A stretch of 50,624 nt of DNA from CAYNYM01 sp049366815 (GTDB lineage: Bacteria; Desulfobacterota; DSM-4660; Desulfatiglandales; HGW-15), in NCBI GenBank assembly GCA_049366815.1, contig JBMNCO010000220.1, positions 1 through 50,624 on the forward strand, given 5' to 3'. Of this stretch, positions 42,439 to 50,624 are shown piece after piece. The position numbers were made by a program, and so were the translations under genes. Below the pieces are notes generated by a model, which had not been told where the DNA came from, ran no database searches, and was given only the letters and a program-made list of their open reading frames with translations. How positions within the stretch are numbered: position 1 is the first letter of the stretch; the number at the start of each line of letters is the position of its first letter.

Positions 42439-43662
42439 TCATAAGGAGACCTGACCTTTTTCACCCCTTTCCCTTTCCTTCAGCGTTTCAACTTCGATGC
42501 CCATGGCCTTGGCGCGTTCCTCCCACTGCTTCCGGGCCAAACTGCGCATGTCGTCAACATCGTCCGTTTCATCTATAATTTCCATTCCAGTCAGCGTCTC
42601 AATTAAATCTTCAAGCGTCACCAACCCTTCTAACCCTCCATACTCATTGACGACTATGGCTATATGCTGGCGATCCTTTAGAAAGCGTTCCAATAAGACT
42701 GTCAATGATACCGAATTCGGCACGGCGACTATGTGGCGTTTCAAGGCCTTCAATTTTTGATCTCCTCTCTTCTGAGCCGAAAAAATCAAGACATCATTTT
42801 TAAGTACAAAGCCGGTGATGTCTTCAATATGCGTCTTGTAGAGCGGCAAGCGGGAGAATGGAGTTTGAGTGACTTCTTTCAACGAATCACTTATGCTCAT
42901 GTCCTCGGGAAGTGCCGAGATTACGGTACGTGGTGTCATGATATCCGCCACTTTTAGCGTCTCGAATCGCAGCAGGCTCCGAATAATCTTTGACTCCTTA
43001 CTCCGAATCTGACCAGACTCCACACAAACAGATGTCATGGCGATGAACTCGTCTCGGCTTAAAATGTACCCAGCCTTTCCATGTGAAATAAATTGTGTCA
43101 GTCTTTCCGAAATCCACACGATTGGATAAAGAACTATAATCAGGGTGTTGACAAAAAACGCGGTTGGTCCCACGAGTTTTGGCCAATAGACGGCACCAAC
43201 GGTTTTAGGAACGATTTCGGATAGGAAAAGGATCATAAGAGTCATGAGTCCGGAAAATATACCAAACCAGGCGCTGCCGAATATGACAGTCGCTTTGGCA
43301 CCGGCACCAATCGCCCCAACCGTATGCGCGATAGTGTTTAGTGTCAGAATGGCCGCAAGCGATCGGTCCACATTATCTTGTTTTAGTCGTTTCAAAAGCG
43401 CCGCTCGCTTAGGTCGCTTTTCTCTCTGCCCAGCGATATATGAAGGTGTCATACTTAACAGTACCGCTTCAGCCACTGAACAGAGGAATGAGAAGGCCAA
43501 TGCCAACAACACATAGGTAATCAACAGCAAAACATCAGCGTTTACATCTCCAATACTCCTTTTATACGGCCCTTCCGCCCCGAAGGCATGTGCCGAAAAA
43601 AGCAGTACCTGCGACAATACACCTGCTGAAATCCAGCTTGACACCTTTAATGGTAATCTCAT
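42439..43662 (-). CDS. CNNM/CorC-type membrane protein (DUF21 plus CBS pair)
   Basis: 407 aa. A hydrophobic leader (SWISAGVLSQVLLFSAHAFGAEG) precedes a DUF21 membrane domain (residues 40-190) with FLCSVAEAVLLSMTPSYI and LFLSEIVPKTVGAVYWPK. Two CBS motifs follow (VADIMTPRTVISALPEDMSI and VVNEYGGLEGLVTLEDLIETLTGMEI). There is no clear CorC/HlyC transporter-associated tail beyond a short charged end. Members handle magnesium or other divalent cations, or sense nucleotides through CBS. Codon use is AT-richer than neighbouring genes. Its 3' end abuts the repeat at 42375. Confidence 0.87.
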   Translation of the reverse strand: MRLPLKVSSWISAGVLSQVLLFSAHAFGAEGPYKRSIGDVNADVLLLITYVLLALAFSFLCSVAEAVLLSMTPSYIAGQREKRPKRAALLKRLKQDNVDRSLAAILTLNTIAHTVGAIGAGAKATVIFGSAWFGIFSGLMTLMILFLSEIVPKTVGAVYWPKLVGPTAFFVNTLIIVLYPIVWISERLTQFISHGKAGYILSRDEFIAMTSVCVESGQIRSKESKIIRSLLRFETLKVADIMTPRTVISALPEDMSISDSLKEVTQTPFSRLPLYKTHIEDITGFVLKNDVLIFSAQKRGDQKLKALKRHIVAVPNSVSLTVLLERFLKDRQHIAIVVNEYGGLEGLVTLEDLIETLTGMEIIDETDDVDDMRSLARKQWEERAKAMGIEVETLKERERGEKGQVSL

Positions 43663-43761
43663 GGGAATATCCGTATCTCCATATTTCGTGCCCCAAAAAG
43701 ATCTCTCTGTGAGACAGGGCTCATTCGCCCCCGATCCGGTGAAGCACCTTGTTAACAGCCT

Positions 43762-45006
43762 TCACATCGGTCCATACTGATCCAGGAACAGGCACGAGAG
43801 TATCTTGCCGTCCTTGATGATGTCACTGATCAGGCAGTATTCATTGGGCTGGTGGGCTGAATCAGTGTCGCTCAGCCACACGGCGGCCCGCAGCCCGGCC
43901 TCCCGCAAAAGGGCGGCCACCGTGCCCCCGCCGATGCCCCTGGGCACGGCCACGAGCCCTGAGACGGCCTTGATCGCTCTTGACAGATCCGTCACGACTC
44001 GGGAATCCAGGGGCGTGGGCTCCGGCGCCTCCTGCCTCTGCACGGTCTCCACCTCGATGGAAAGCCCTGTGGAGTCTCCGACTTCTTTCGCAATGCGCGA
44101 TACCGCCGCAACGATGTCCTCCACCCGGTAAAGAGGTAAGACCCGGCAGTCCATGTAAAAGACGTTCCGGCCGGGGATGGTATTGACGTTGGGTACATTG
44201 GCCTCCACTTTCGTGGACTCAAAGGTGGAAACGGGAGGGCTGAAGAGGTCATCCGTGAGGTTGAAAGCATTCTTGAGTTCGGAGAGGGCCAGGATGAGCT
44301 TCGCCATCCCGAAGAGGGTGTTGTTTCCCTTGTCCGGGGTACTCGCGTGACACTGCGTGCCCGCTACCGTAAACCTGAACCAGACCATCGACTTTTCCGC
44401 CACCTCGATCATGGTCCCCTCGGCATTTCCTGCATCCGGGACGATGATGAGATCCCGGGCATCGAAAAGGTCCCTGCGGCTGGAAAGGACATACTCGAGC
44501 CCGTACCGGCTGCCCGTCTCTTCGTCGGCCACAAAGCCGAGTCCCACGGAACGCCTAGGCGCCTGACCCGATTCCCGGACGGCCTTGAGGGCCAGGTAGG
44601 AGGAAACAATGCCGTGCTGATCGTCCTGGACGCCTCTGCCCGTGATCTTGTCCCCCTCGACCCTGATCTCGTAGGGGTCCCCATCCCAGAGAGAAAGGTC
44701 CCCCGGAGGCACGATATCCATGTGGCTCAGGACCCAGACCGTGGGCTCCCCTGCATCCCCCCGCCACCGCGCCATCAGATTCGGGCGGTAACCCTCCCGG
44801 GCCTCCTCGTCCGGGGCCCTTATCTCTTCCATGTCGTCGGGGGCCATTACAGCCAGCAGATCTTTCAGATAGGAGGCCTTGTCATGTTCCCCCTGTCCAC
44901 CGTTCTTCGGACCCAGGGCCGGTCTTGCGGTCAGTTCCCTCTGGAGGGCAATAATTTCTTCTCGTGATCCTTCAATCCACTGCAGGACGTCCTTTAATTT
45001 CGACAT
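43762..45006 (-). CDS. M20 family metallopeptidase (dipeptidase-like)
   Basis: 414 aa. Metal-site segments are VWVLSHMDIVPPGDLSLWDGDPY, ITGRGVQDDQHGIVSS, FVADEETGSRYGLEYVL and GGGTVAALLREAGLRAAVWLSD; CHASTPDKGNNT marks the lid domain. It resembles Sapep/PepV-type and succinyl-diaminopimelate desuccinylase-like hydrolases that cut dipeptides or N-acyl amino acids in the cytoplasm. The substrate is uncertain. A GGAAGGA site precedes the ATG. It lies 107 nt after plsC on the same strand. Confidence 0.87.
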   Translation of the reverse strand: MSKLKDVLQWIEGSREEIIALQRELTARPALGPKNGGQGEHDKASYLKDLLAVMAPDDMEEIRAPDEEAREGYRPNLMARWRGDAGEPTVWVLSHMDIVPPGDLSLWDGDPYEIRVEGDKITGRGVQDDQHGIVSSYLALKAVRESGQAPRRSVGLGFVADEETGSRYGLEYVLSSRRDLFDARDLIIVPDAGNAEGTMIEVAEKSMVWFRFTVAGTQCHASTPDKGNNTLFGMAKLILALSELKNAFNLTDDLFSPPVSTFESTKVEANVPNVNTIPGRNVFYMDCRVLPLYRVEDIVAAVSRIAKEVGDSTGLSIEVETVQRQEAPEPTPLDSRVVTDLSRAIKAVSGLVAVPRGIGGGTVAALLREAGLRAAVWLSDTDSAHQPNEYCLISDIIKDGKILSCLFLDQYGPM

Positions 45007-45113
45007 CTTGTCCTTCCTTTCCGATCAACGTGCCGGTTATCTTCACCGAACGGGCTCCCGGCCGATTTTTTTGTCCCGCTCCGTCCCGAGATGGGGTTCT
45101 TCTCCCCCAGGGG

Positions 45114-45830
45114 TCACCCGCCCACTCCGCCGTCGGAGCCATCCGGTCTCTCAAGGCCGGAGAGCCGCCCTATTTCGCTCATGACTCGATCCAGGAGTTC
45201 CCACGCACTGGAAAAGTCCCGGCCGTTTAAAGGCTTGCCGATATGAATCCGGACGCTTGTGCGCCGATATCCCACGCGATAGGTGATACCCGCAGGCACA
45301 AAGGGGACATCGAAGCGGGAATGAACCCTCCTCACGAGGCCGAGGTGTCCGGGACCCAGGGCATTCCTGTAATAGGTGCCCTCCGGGAAGATCACGATCC
45401 CCTCCCCTTTTTCCAGATACGCCGCCATGGCCCTGAGGGAATCCCTGGTTGAGATGGGACGGGTTCGATGGACCGGCACCCCTCCCATCGAGGCCATAAA
45501 CCATCCAGCGACGGGGAGCATAAACAACTCCTGTTTGGCCATGTAATAGAGAGGCCTGGGCACGGCGAGGGCCAGCAGGGGGATGTCTTCCCACCGCTGG
45601 TGTTTAGGCAGAAGAATGTAGGCACTGTCCGAAGGGAGGTCTTCCAGGCCTTTTGTCTCCAGAGAGAAGAACAAAGAGAGCAAAGGCCTTGCCAGAAATC
45701 TTATGGTGTGCACGAGCCCGGGTCGTCTCCTGCCGACTGTGACACCGGCCCCGGAGACTCGTTGGCGGGCATGCTGGAGGACTGGGGATTCCGATTCACG
45801 CGCATTCAAGGCGTTATCACTCTTATCCAA
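45114..45830 (-). CDS. Lysophospholipid/1-acylglycerol-3-phosphate acyltransferase (PlsC-like)
   Basis: 238 aa. The acyltransferase catalytic motif HX4D is at H77-D82 (KHQRWEDIPL), followed by KQELFMLPVAGWFMASMGGVPVHR and the substrate motif FPEGTYY. One hydrophobic segment (IRFLARPLLSLFF) would hold it at the inner membrane. It transfers acyl groups to lysophosphatidate or a related acceptor in phospholipid synthesis. The N-terminal 40 residues are unusually polar, so the true start could be internal. It is followed by the M20 peptidase gene. Confidence 0.85.
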   Translation of the reverse strand: MDKSDNALNARESESPVLQHARQRVSGAGVTVGRRRPGLVHTIRFLARPLLSLFFSLETKGLEDLPSDSAYILLPKHQRWEDIPLLALAVPRPLYYMAKQELFMLPVAGWFMASMGGVPVHRTRPISTRDSLRAMAAYLEKGEGIVIFPEGTYYRNALGPGHLGLVRRVHSRFDVPFVPAGITYRVGYRRTSVRIHIGKPLNGRDFSSAWELLDRVMSEIGRLSGLERPDGSDGGVGG

Positions 45831-45985
45831 AAATGACCATTTTACATCGCCAAGGACCTGTCTTGATTGTGTCCGGAGCAGAAAATGGACTTGTTTTAGA
45901 CCCCAATAAGGCGTTATGCAATGAGAATTTGCATGTGGGAAGAACGCGAAAATCAGCGCCGGTGGTTCTCCCGGCGATGCTGTCT

Positions 45986-47812
45986 CTACTCCACCGTGAC
46001 GCTCTTGGCCAGGTTTCTCGGTTTATCGATATCCCGGTTCAGGAAGCGCGCGCAGTGATAGGCAAGAAGTTGACAGGGGACCACCGTCAAAATCGGGTAG
46101 AGGAAATCGAGGGTCTTCGGAACCTCTATCAAGTCGTCCGCAATCCCCTTGAGTTGCCTGTCCCCTGCAGTGCCTATGGCAATGACAGGGCCTTTTCGGC
46201 TCTTGATTTCATGGATGTTGCTGATCATCTTCTCATACATGGCATCCATGGGCGCAATGGCCACCGTAGGCATCTCAGGGTTGATCAGGGCGATGGGGCC
46301 GTGTTTCATTTCACCGGCGGCATAGCCCTCGGCATGGATGTAAGAGATCTCCTTGAGCTTGAGCGCCCCTTCCAGGGCGATGGGATACTCATAATGTCTC
46401 CCGAGAAAGAGCCAGTTACTCCGTTTAAAATACTTCTCGGCAATGGCCTGGATATGATTATCTTTTGAGAGGATCGTTTTGACCTGATCCGGCAGGGCGG
46501 TAAGGGCCTTGAGGGCCTCCGTCCCTTCCGTGAGGGCCAATTTCTGGTGCCTTCCCAGCAGAACGGCAAGCAGGGTGAGAATGGTCAACTGGGAGATGAA
46601 GATCTTTGTGGATGCCACGCCTATCTCAGGGCCGGCGTGGTTGTAGACGCCCGCTTCCGTCTCTCTGGCGATGGAACTTCCCACCACGTTTACGATGCCC
46701 AGGAGACGGGCATCCTTTCTTTTGGCCTCCCGGATCGCCGCAAGGGTATCCGCGGTCTCACCCGATTGACTCATGGCGATGATGAAGGTATTGGGAGGAA
46801 AATTCAGTTTGCGATAACGAAATTCGGAGGCCAGTTCGACCTGGACGTCTATCTCCGTCAGTTTTTCAAAGATATATCGTCCCACACACCCCGCATAGTA
46901 GGAGGTGCCGCAGGCGACGATGACGATATGCCGGCAATTTTTCAAAGTATCCCAGACCGGCATGATGCCCCCCAATTTGGAGACGCCCTCTCCGATCTCG
47001 AGTCGACCTCTCATCGCGTTCTTGATGGTTTCCGGTTGCTCAAAGATCTCTTTCAGCATGAAATGGGGGAAGCCGTCCAGTTCGACGTCTTCCGCCTGCC
47101 ATTCAACGATCTCGGTGGCCCGCTCCACGGTCTTGGCCTGGGCTGTCGATATGGTGAATCCATCCCGGGTGAGCAAAGCCAGTTCATTATCATTGAGGTG
47201 GACCACCTTTTTGGTGTACCGCACCATCGCCGAGATGTCCGAGGCTGCAAAATAACCGTCCTCGCCCACGCCGATAATCAGAGGGCTTCCCCGCCGGGCG
47301 ACGATGATCTGGTCAGGCACGTGCTTATGGATGACCGCTATCCCGAAGGTGCCCTCGACCTGAGACATGGTCTTTCTCACGGCCTCGTTCAGATCCCCGT
47401 CGAAATTTAGTGCGATCAATTGGGCCAGGACCTCGGTGTCGGTTTCCGACCGAAAGGTCACGCCGGACTTCACCAGTTTTTTCTTGAGGATTTCAAAGTT
47501 CTCGATGATGCCGTTGTGGATGACAAAGACCTTGTCGTCCTGATCACGGTGGGGATGGGCATTGATTTCAGAGGGCTCGCCGTGTGTGGCCCACCTTGTA
47601 TGCCCAATGCCGGTCGTGCCGTCAAAGTCGATACCGTTCAGCTTCCGCTCCAGTTCAACAATCTTCCCGACGGACCGGTGAAGGTCCACCTGATTCCCGT
47701 TCTGAACGGCTATGCCGGCGGAATCGTAACCGCGATATTCCAGGCGTTTCAGCCCCTCCAAAAGAAGGGGTTTCGCCTTTTTGCTCCCCACATAACATAC
47801 GATGCCGCACAT
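45986..47812 (-). CDS. glmS: Glutamine-fructose-6-phosphate aminotransferase
   Basis: 608 aa, normal length. The mature N-terminal nucleophile is Cys2 (MCGIVCYVG), with GHTRWATHG and the HNGIIENF glutaminase loop. Two SIS domains follow, with VACGTSYYAG, AMSQSGETADT and the closing DKPRNLAKSVTVE. It makes glucosamine-6-phosphate, the first amino-sugar of peptidoglycan and lipopolysaccharide. It follows the penicillin-binding protein gene by 15 nt in a serS-PBP-glmS group, which ties it to cell wall supply. No glmS ribozyme is expected in this space. Confidence 0.96.
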   Translation of the reverse strand: MCGIVCYVGSKKAKPLLLEGLKRLEYRGYDSAGIAVQNGNQVDLHRSVGKIVELERKLNGIDFDGTTGIGHTRWATHGEPSEINAHPHRDQDDKVFVIHNGIIENFEILKKKLVKSGVTFRSETDTEVLAQLIALNFDGDLNEAVRKTMSQVEGTFGIAVIHKHVPDQIIVARRGSPLIIGVGEDGYFAASDISAMVRYTKKVVHLNDNELALLTRDGFTISTAQAKTVERATEIVEWQAEDVELDGFPHFMLKEIFEQPETIKNAMRGRLEIGEGVSKLGGIMPVWDTLKNCRHIVIVACGTSYYAGCVGRYIFEKLTEIDVQVELASEFRYRKLNFPPNTFIIAMSQSGETADTLAAIREAKRKDARLLGIVNVVGSSIARETEAGVYNHAGPEIGVASTKIFISQLTILTLLAVLLGRHQKLALTEGTEALKALTALPDQVKTILSKDNHIQAIAEKYFKRSNWLFLGRHYEYPIALEGALKLKEISYIHAEGYAAGEMKHGPIALINPEMPTVAIAPMDAMYEKMISNIHEIKSRKGPVIAIGTAGDRQLKGIADDLIEVPKTLDFLYPILTVVPCQLLAYHCARFLNRDIDKPRNLAKSVTVE

Positions 47813-47827
47813 TTCCTTCCCCTTTCA

Positions 47828-49159
47828 TCAAGAAGAAAAATAGTGTTTGATAATTTCCCTGCCCAGGTCATTGGCCCGTATCCCGAGTTTTTCACCGTGA
47901 ACGGCGAGAATCGTGACACAGATTCCTCCCCGGCCGTCCTTCGGCAGGGCATAGGCCGCGAGCCAGTCAATCTTGTACCGGCCGTCGCGGTCGTTGATGG
48001 TACCGGTTTTGGCCCCCAACTTGATGGCCTTAAAGGCCTTTTTCGCCAGGAGACGCCGGAAGGACCGGGAGCAGGTTCCGGATGCCACAGTCTGGGCCAT
48101 GAGGGCCTCCAGGTTTTCGGCCGTGCTTTGCTCAATGACCCTTGTAAGGCTGGAGGGCGTGACCTGATAGACCCTGTGATCCGTCTCGTCCCGGACACAC
48201 TTGACCACCCAGGGTTTCATGACGGTCCCCTTGTTGACCACCGCGGAGGTCATCAGGGCGGCATGGAGAGGGGATATGAGTGTCGTTTTATTGAAGCCCG
48301 AGGCGATTTCGGCCAGCCCGAAATCGTCCTCCGGAATCTGCGTGTTGCTTGCTTCCAGGGGCAGGTCGAAGGGGATGGCGGCGTTGAAGAGGAACCTGCC
48401 CGCGTATTGGGTCAGCAGATCTTGACCGAGGTCATAGATGCCCATTTTTCCAAAGACCGGATTGATAGACTTTGAAAAGGCCTTCTCGAATGTGACCTGC
48501 GTATCCCAGCGCCCCCTCTTTTCCTTCAGTTGACTCTTGTACAGGGTGTATCGCCTCCCGCTGTAAGTAAGGGGCTTTTGGGGTGTAAAGTCGCAGGCCT
48601 CGATCGCGGCGGCCGCGGACACGATCTTGAACAGACTTGCAGCGGGAAAGCCGGCCTTCAGGCAGAGATTGTCCTCTTTTTCGGTGTCACCGTTTCTGAA
48701 ATCCGTCATGGCCAGGATCTGGCCGTTTTCCGGTCTCAAGACGATCGCGGCCGCCTCATGGGTCAGGGAACGCCGAAGCAGCCTCGAAATAAAGGCCTGA
48801 AGGGCATGATCAATGGATACCTCGACGGTATAATGCTTCCCCCCTTTTGAGATGGTGAGTGAACCGTTCTCCTCGTGGAGGTCGAGCGGAATATCCTTCA
48901 ACAATTCCGGCAGATCTTTCTTTGACCACGTCTGTGGTTCGGGTTGTTTGGGGGGTTCCGTCCTTGGGATCGCCGCGTCACCCAGATTCGCAAGTAACCA
49001 GGACCCCGAAAAGAAAACCACCACGACGGCCAGGAAGGTGGCAACCCCGTACAGGCCGAGACGTGGTGCCCCTCGCCAACAAGACCTTATCCGGGACCTC
49101 CTCTTGAGTTCCTTTTGGTAATCCCGCCAGGTTTTCGGATGGAGATTGTTTCCAGTCAT
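47828..49159 (-). CDS. Penicillin-binding transpeptidase domain protein
   Basis: 443 aa. One N-terminal membrane segment (residues 35-57) anchors a periplasmic domain. Active-site motifs are SLFK (S175-K178), SIN (231-233) and KTG (AKTGTIND) near residue 380, all in order. No glycosyltransferase domain is present, and the N-terminal part does not match the PBP2 or PBP3 dimer domain, so it is a smaller transpeptidase type. It probably crosslinks or edits peptidoglycan. The start follows the serS stop by 2 nt and its own stop precedes glmS by 15 nt. Confidence 0.87.
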   Translation of the reverse strand: MTGNNLHPKTWRDYQKELKRRSRIRSCWRGAPRLGLYGVATFLAVVVVFFSGSWLLANLGDAAIPRTEPPKQPEPQTWSKKDLPELLKDIPLDLHEENGSLTISKGGKHYTVEVSIDHALQAFISRLLRRSLTHEAAAIVLRPENGQILAMTDFRNGDTEKEDNLCLKAGFPAASLFKIVSAAAAIEACDFTPQKPLTYSGRRYTLYKSQLKEKRGRWDTQVTFEKAFSKSINPVFGKMGIYDLGQDLLTQYAGRFLFNAAIPFDLPLEASNTQIPEDDFGLAEIASGFNKTTLISPLHAALMTSAVVNKGTVMKPWVVKCVRDETDHRVYQVTPSSLTRVIEQSTAENLEALMAQTVASGTCSRSFRRLLAKKAFKAIKLGAKTGTINDRDGRYKIDWLAAYALPKDGRGGICVTILAVHGEKLGIRANDLGREIIKHYFSS

Positions 49160-49161
49160 TT

Positions 49162-50439
49162 CTATTTGGTTGAAATAATCTCTAATCCCCCCACATAGGG
49201 TTTAAGGGCATCAGGGATGACCACGCTGCCGTCCGGTTGTTGGTAGTTTTCCAAGACCGCCACAAGGGTTCTGCCCACGGCGAGTCCGGAACCATTCAAC
49301 GTGTGGACCAATGCCGTTCCGCCGCCTCCCTTTTTCTTAAACCGGATGCCCGAGCGTCTGGCCTGGAAGTCGGTAAAATTACTGCAGGAGGAGATTTCCC
49401 GGTAGAGTTGCTGACCCGGCAGCCAGACCTCCAGGTCGTAGGTCTTGGCCGCGGAAAACCCGAGGTCTCCGGTGCAGAGGCACACCCTCCTGTAGGGGAG
49501 GTTCAGGTGCTCTAAGATGTCTTCGGCATTCCTCGTCAGATTCTCCAGATCATTGTAAGACTCATCGGGATGGGAAAACTTGACCAGTTCCACCTTGTTG
49601 AACTGGTGCTGCCGAATCAGTCCGCGTGTATCCTTGCCGTAGGAACCGGCCTCCGATCGAAAACAGGGTGTGTAGGCGACGTAGTTGACGGGCAGGTCTT
49701 CTTCCTGAAGGATTTCCTCGCGATGGATATTGGTGACCGGGACCTCCGCCGTGGGGATGAGGTATAGATCCCAATTCTCGATCTTGAAGAGATCTTCCTT
49801 GAATTTGGGCAACTGACCCGTTCCGGTCATGGAGGCGCTGTTGACCAGGAAAGGCGGCAGGATCTCCGTATAACCGTGTTTCCTGGTGTGCATGTCCAGC
49901 ATAAAATTGATGAGGGCCCTCTCCAGGAGGGCCCCCGCCCCCCGGTAAAGAGCAAACCTGGCCCCTGCTATCTTCGCGGCGCATGCAAAGTCAAGGATGC
50001 CCAGTCTTTCACCGATATCCCAGTGGGGCAGGAGTTCAAAATCTCTTTCCCTGATGTCTCCCCAGGTTTTTATGATCGCATTGTCGTTTTCGTCCCGGCC
50101 TGCAGGAACCGATTCATCGGGCAAATTGGGTATGACCATGCGGATCGGATCCAACTCTTCTTCAATCCTGGAGAGCTCGGACTCCATCCTCTTGATCTCT
50201 GAGGAAACGTTCCTCATTTCCGCTATGACATCATCGGCCTTCTCTCCCTTTTTTTTCATTGCCGCGATGTCTTCACTGACCTTGTTCCGCCTGTGGCGAA
50301 GCTCTTCGAGGGCAGGGAGCAGTGCCCTTCTTTCCCTGTCCACCGATTCAAAAACAGACAGATCGGTGTCATACCCCCGGTCATTCAACATCCGTTTGAT
50401 CAGGTCCAGATTCGACCGGATATATTTGAGATCTAACAT
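49162..50439 (-). CDS. serS: Seryl-tRNA synthetase
   Basis: 425 aa. The N-terminal coiled-coil arm (LRHRRNKVSEDIAAMKKKG onward) binds the long variable arm of tRNA-Ser. Class II motif 2 is FRSEAGSYGKDTRGLIRQHQF and motif 3 is NGSGLAVGRTLVAVLENYQ; HTRKHGYTEILPPFLVNSASM is also typical. It charges tRNA with serine in the cytoplasm. It leads the operon with the penicillin-binding protein and glmS. A short palindrome, GTAGGAATCTCCTAC (50465-50479), lies in its leader. Confidence 0.96.
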   Translation of the reverse strand: MLDLKYIRSNLDLIKRMLNDRGYDTDLSVFESVDRERRALLPALEELRHRRNKVSEDIAAMKKKGEKADDVIAEMRNVSSEIKRMESELSRIEEELDPIRMVIPNLPDESVPAGRDENDNAIIKTWGDIRERDFELLPHWDIGERLGILDFACAAKIAGARFALYRGAGALLERALINFMLDMHTRKHGYTEILPPFLVNSASMTGTGQLPKFKEDLFKIENWDLYLIPTAEVPVTNIHREEILQEEDLPVNYVAYTPCFRSEAGSYGKDTRGLIRQHQFNKVELVKFSHPDESYNDLENLTRNAEDILEHLNLPYRRVCLCTGDLGFSAAKTYDLEVWLPGQQLYREISSCSNFTDFQARRSGIRFKKKGGGGTALVHTLNGSGLAVGRTLVAVLENYQQPDGSVVIPDALKPYVGGLEIISTK

Positions 50440-50530
50440 AACGCAATTCCTCTGATCTATATGAGTAGGAATCTCCTACCAGGTCATTTTATAAATGGTC
50501 TCCGGGACATCAGAAAGTCATTCCCTATTC

Positions 50531-50617
50531 GTATGAGTTTAGCTTTTTGAAAGAGCTCAGCAATTTGGGCCATGGCCCCTCCTTGATAGGGTAATTTTCA
50601 AGAGCCTAAAGTGTTAC
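50531..50617. mobile_element. MITE-like element copy 3 (87 bp, minimal)
   Basis: It begins GTATGAGTTTAGC and ends CCTAAAGTGTTAC, with an intact internal palindrome GGGCCATGGCCC. It matches both end regions of the 2462 copy but lacks that copy's central 200 bp. Flanks CCCTATTC (50523-50530) and CCCTGTT (50618-50624, window edge) agree at six of seven visible positions, consistent with a decayed 8-bp duplication. Confidence 0.82.
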
Positions 50618-50624
50618 CCCTGTT

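Overview
The window looks like a scaffold piece from an anaerobic Desulfobacterota (deltaproteobacterial) genome, probably metagenome-assembled. This is inferred from gene content, not from a marker phylogeny. The signs are a tungsten/molybdenum aldehyde-oxidoreductase type ferredoxin with cofactor genes (MoaD, MoeB/ThiF, MobB fused to an Fe-S domain), a UroD-like protein of the corrinoid methyltransferase superfamily, an AmmeMemoRadiSam locus, PEP carboxykinase, moderately high GC and abundant AGGAGG ribosome sites. A run of 100 N marks a scaffold join. No rRNA, tRNA or CRISPR array was recognised.

Layout. 1-2.4 kb: a 4Fe-4S protein cut by the window edge, facing a thiF-moaD-mobB operon. 2.4-5 kb: a MITE-like element, an atypical radical SAM protein and a phage-type YopX gene. 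5.2-6.8 kb: an orphan eutA with its own promoter. 7.0-11.8 kb: a tight minus-strand operon of AMMECR1 (AmrA), a membrane spermidine-synthase-like protein, the AmmeMemoRadiSam radical SAM enzyme and a TIR-domain protein whose ribosome site lies inside the preceding gene. 12-23.3 kb: minus-strand metabolism (pckA, sugar isomerase, UroD-like protein, transglutaminase-like protein, response regulator, M20 amidohydrolase, ilvD, EamA permease, MBL hydrolase, a small conserved protein). 23.5-31.2 kb: a thioredoxin reductase fusion, a GGDEF cyclase, a hotdog thioesterase, a cluster with an HD-GYP phosphodiesterase and two unknown proteins, then pyrB. 31.3-38.7 kb: class III aminotransferase, HTH/Zn-ribbon regulator, Pit-type transporter with a long C-terminal extension, methyltransferase and an orphan LivK-like binding protein. 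39-43.7 kb: a repeat-rich accessory stretch with a PQQ-type sugar dehydrogenase, the assembly gap, a permease with a 27-histidine tail and a CNNM/CorC protein. 43.7-50.4 kb: M20 hydrolase, PlsC, and serS-PBP-glmS.

The strongest structural signal outside genes is a family of short elements with terminal inverted repeats starting GTAT/GTAA and 8-bp target duplications. Three complete copies (288, 245 and 87 bp) and two single ends are visible. The 245-bp copy sits inside a second repeat whose uninterrupted counterpart is also in the window. The ends and duplication length suggest non-autonomous relatives of IS66-type elements. The most interesting gene-level signal is the TIR protein translationally coupled to the AmmeMemoRadiSam operon, where the AMMECR1 protein has an in-frame signal-peptide-like N-terminus as well as a strong internal start.
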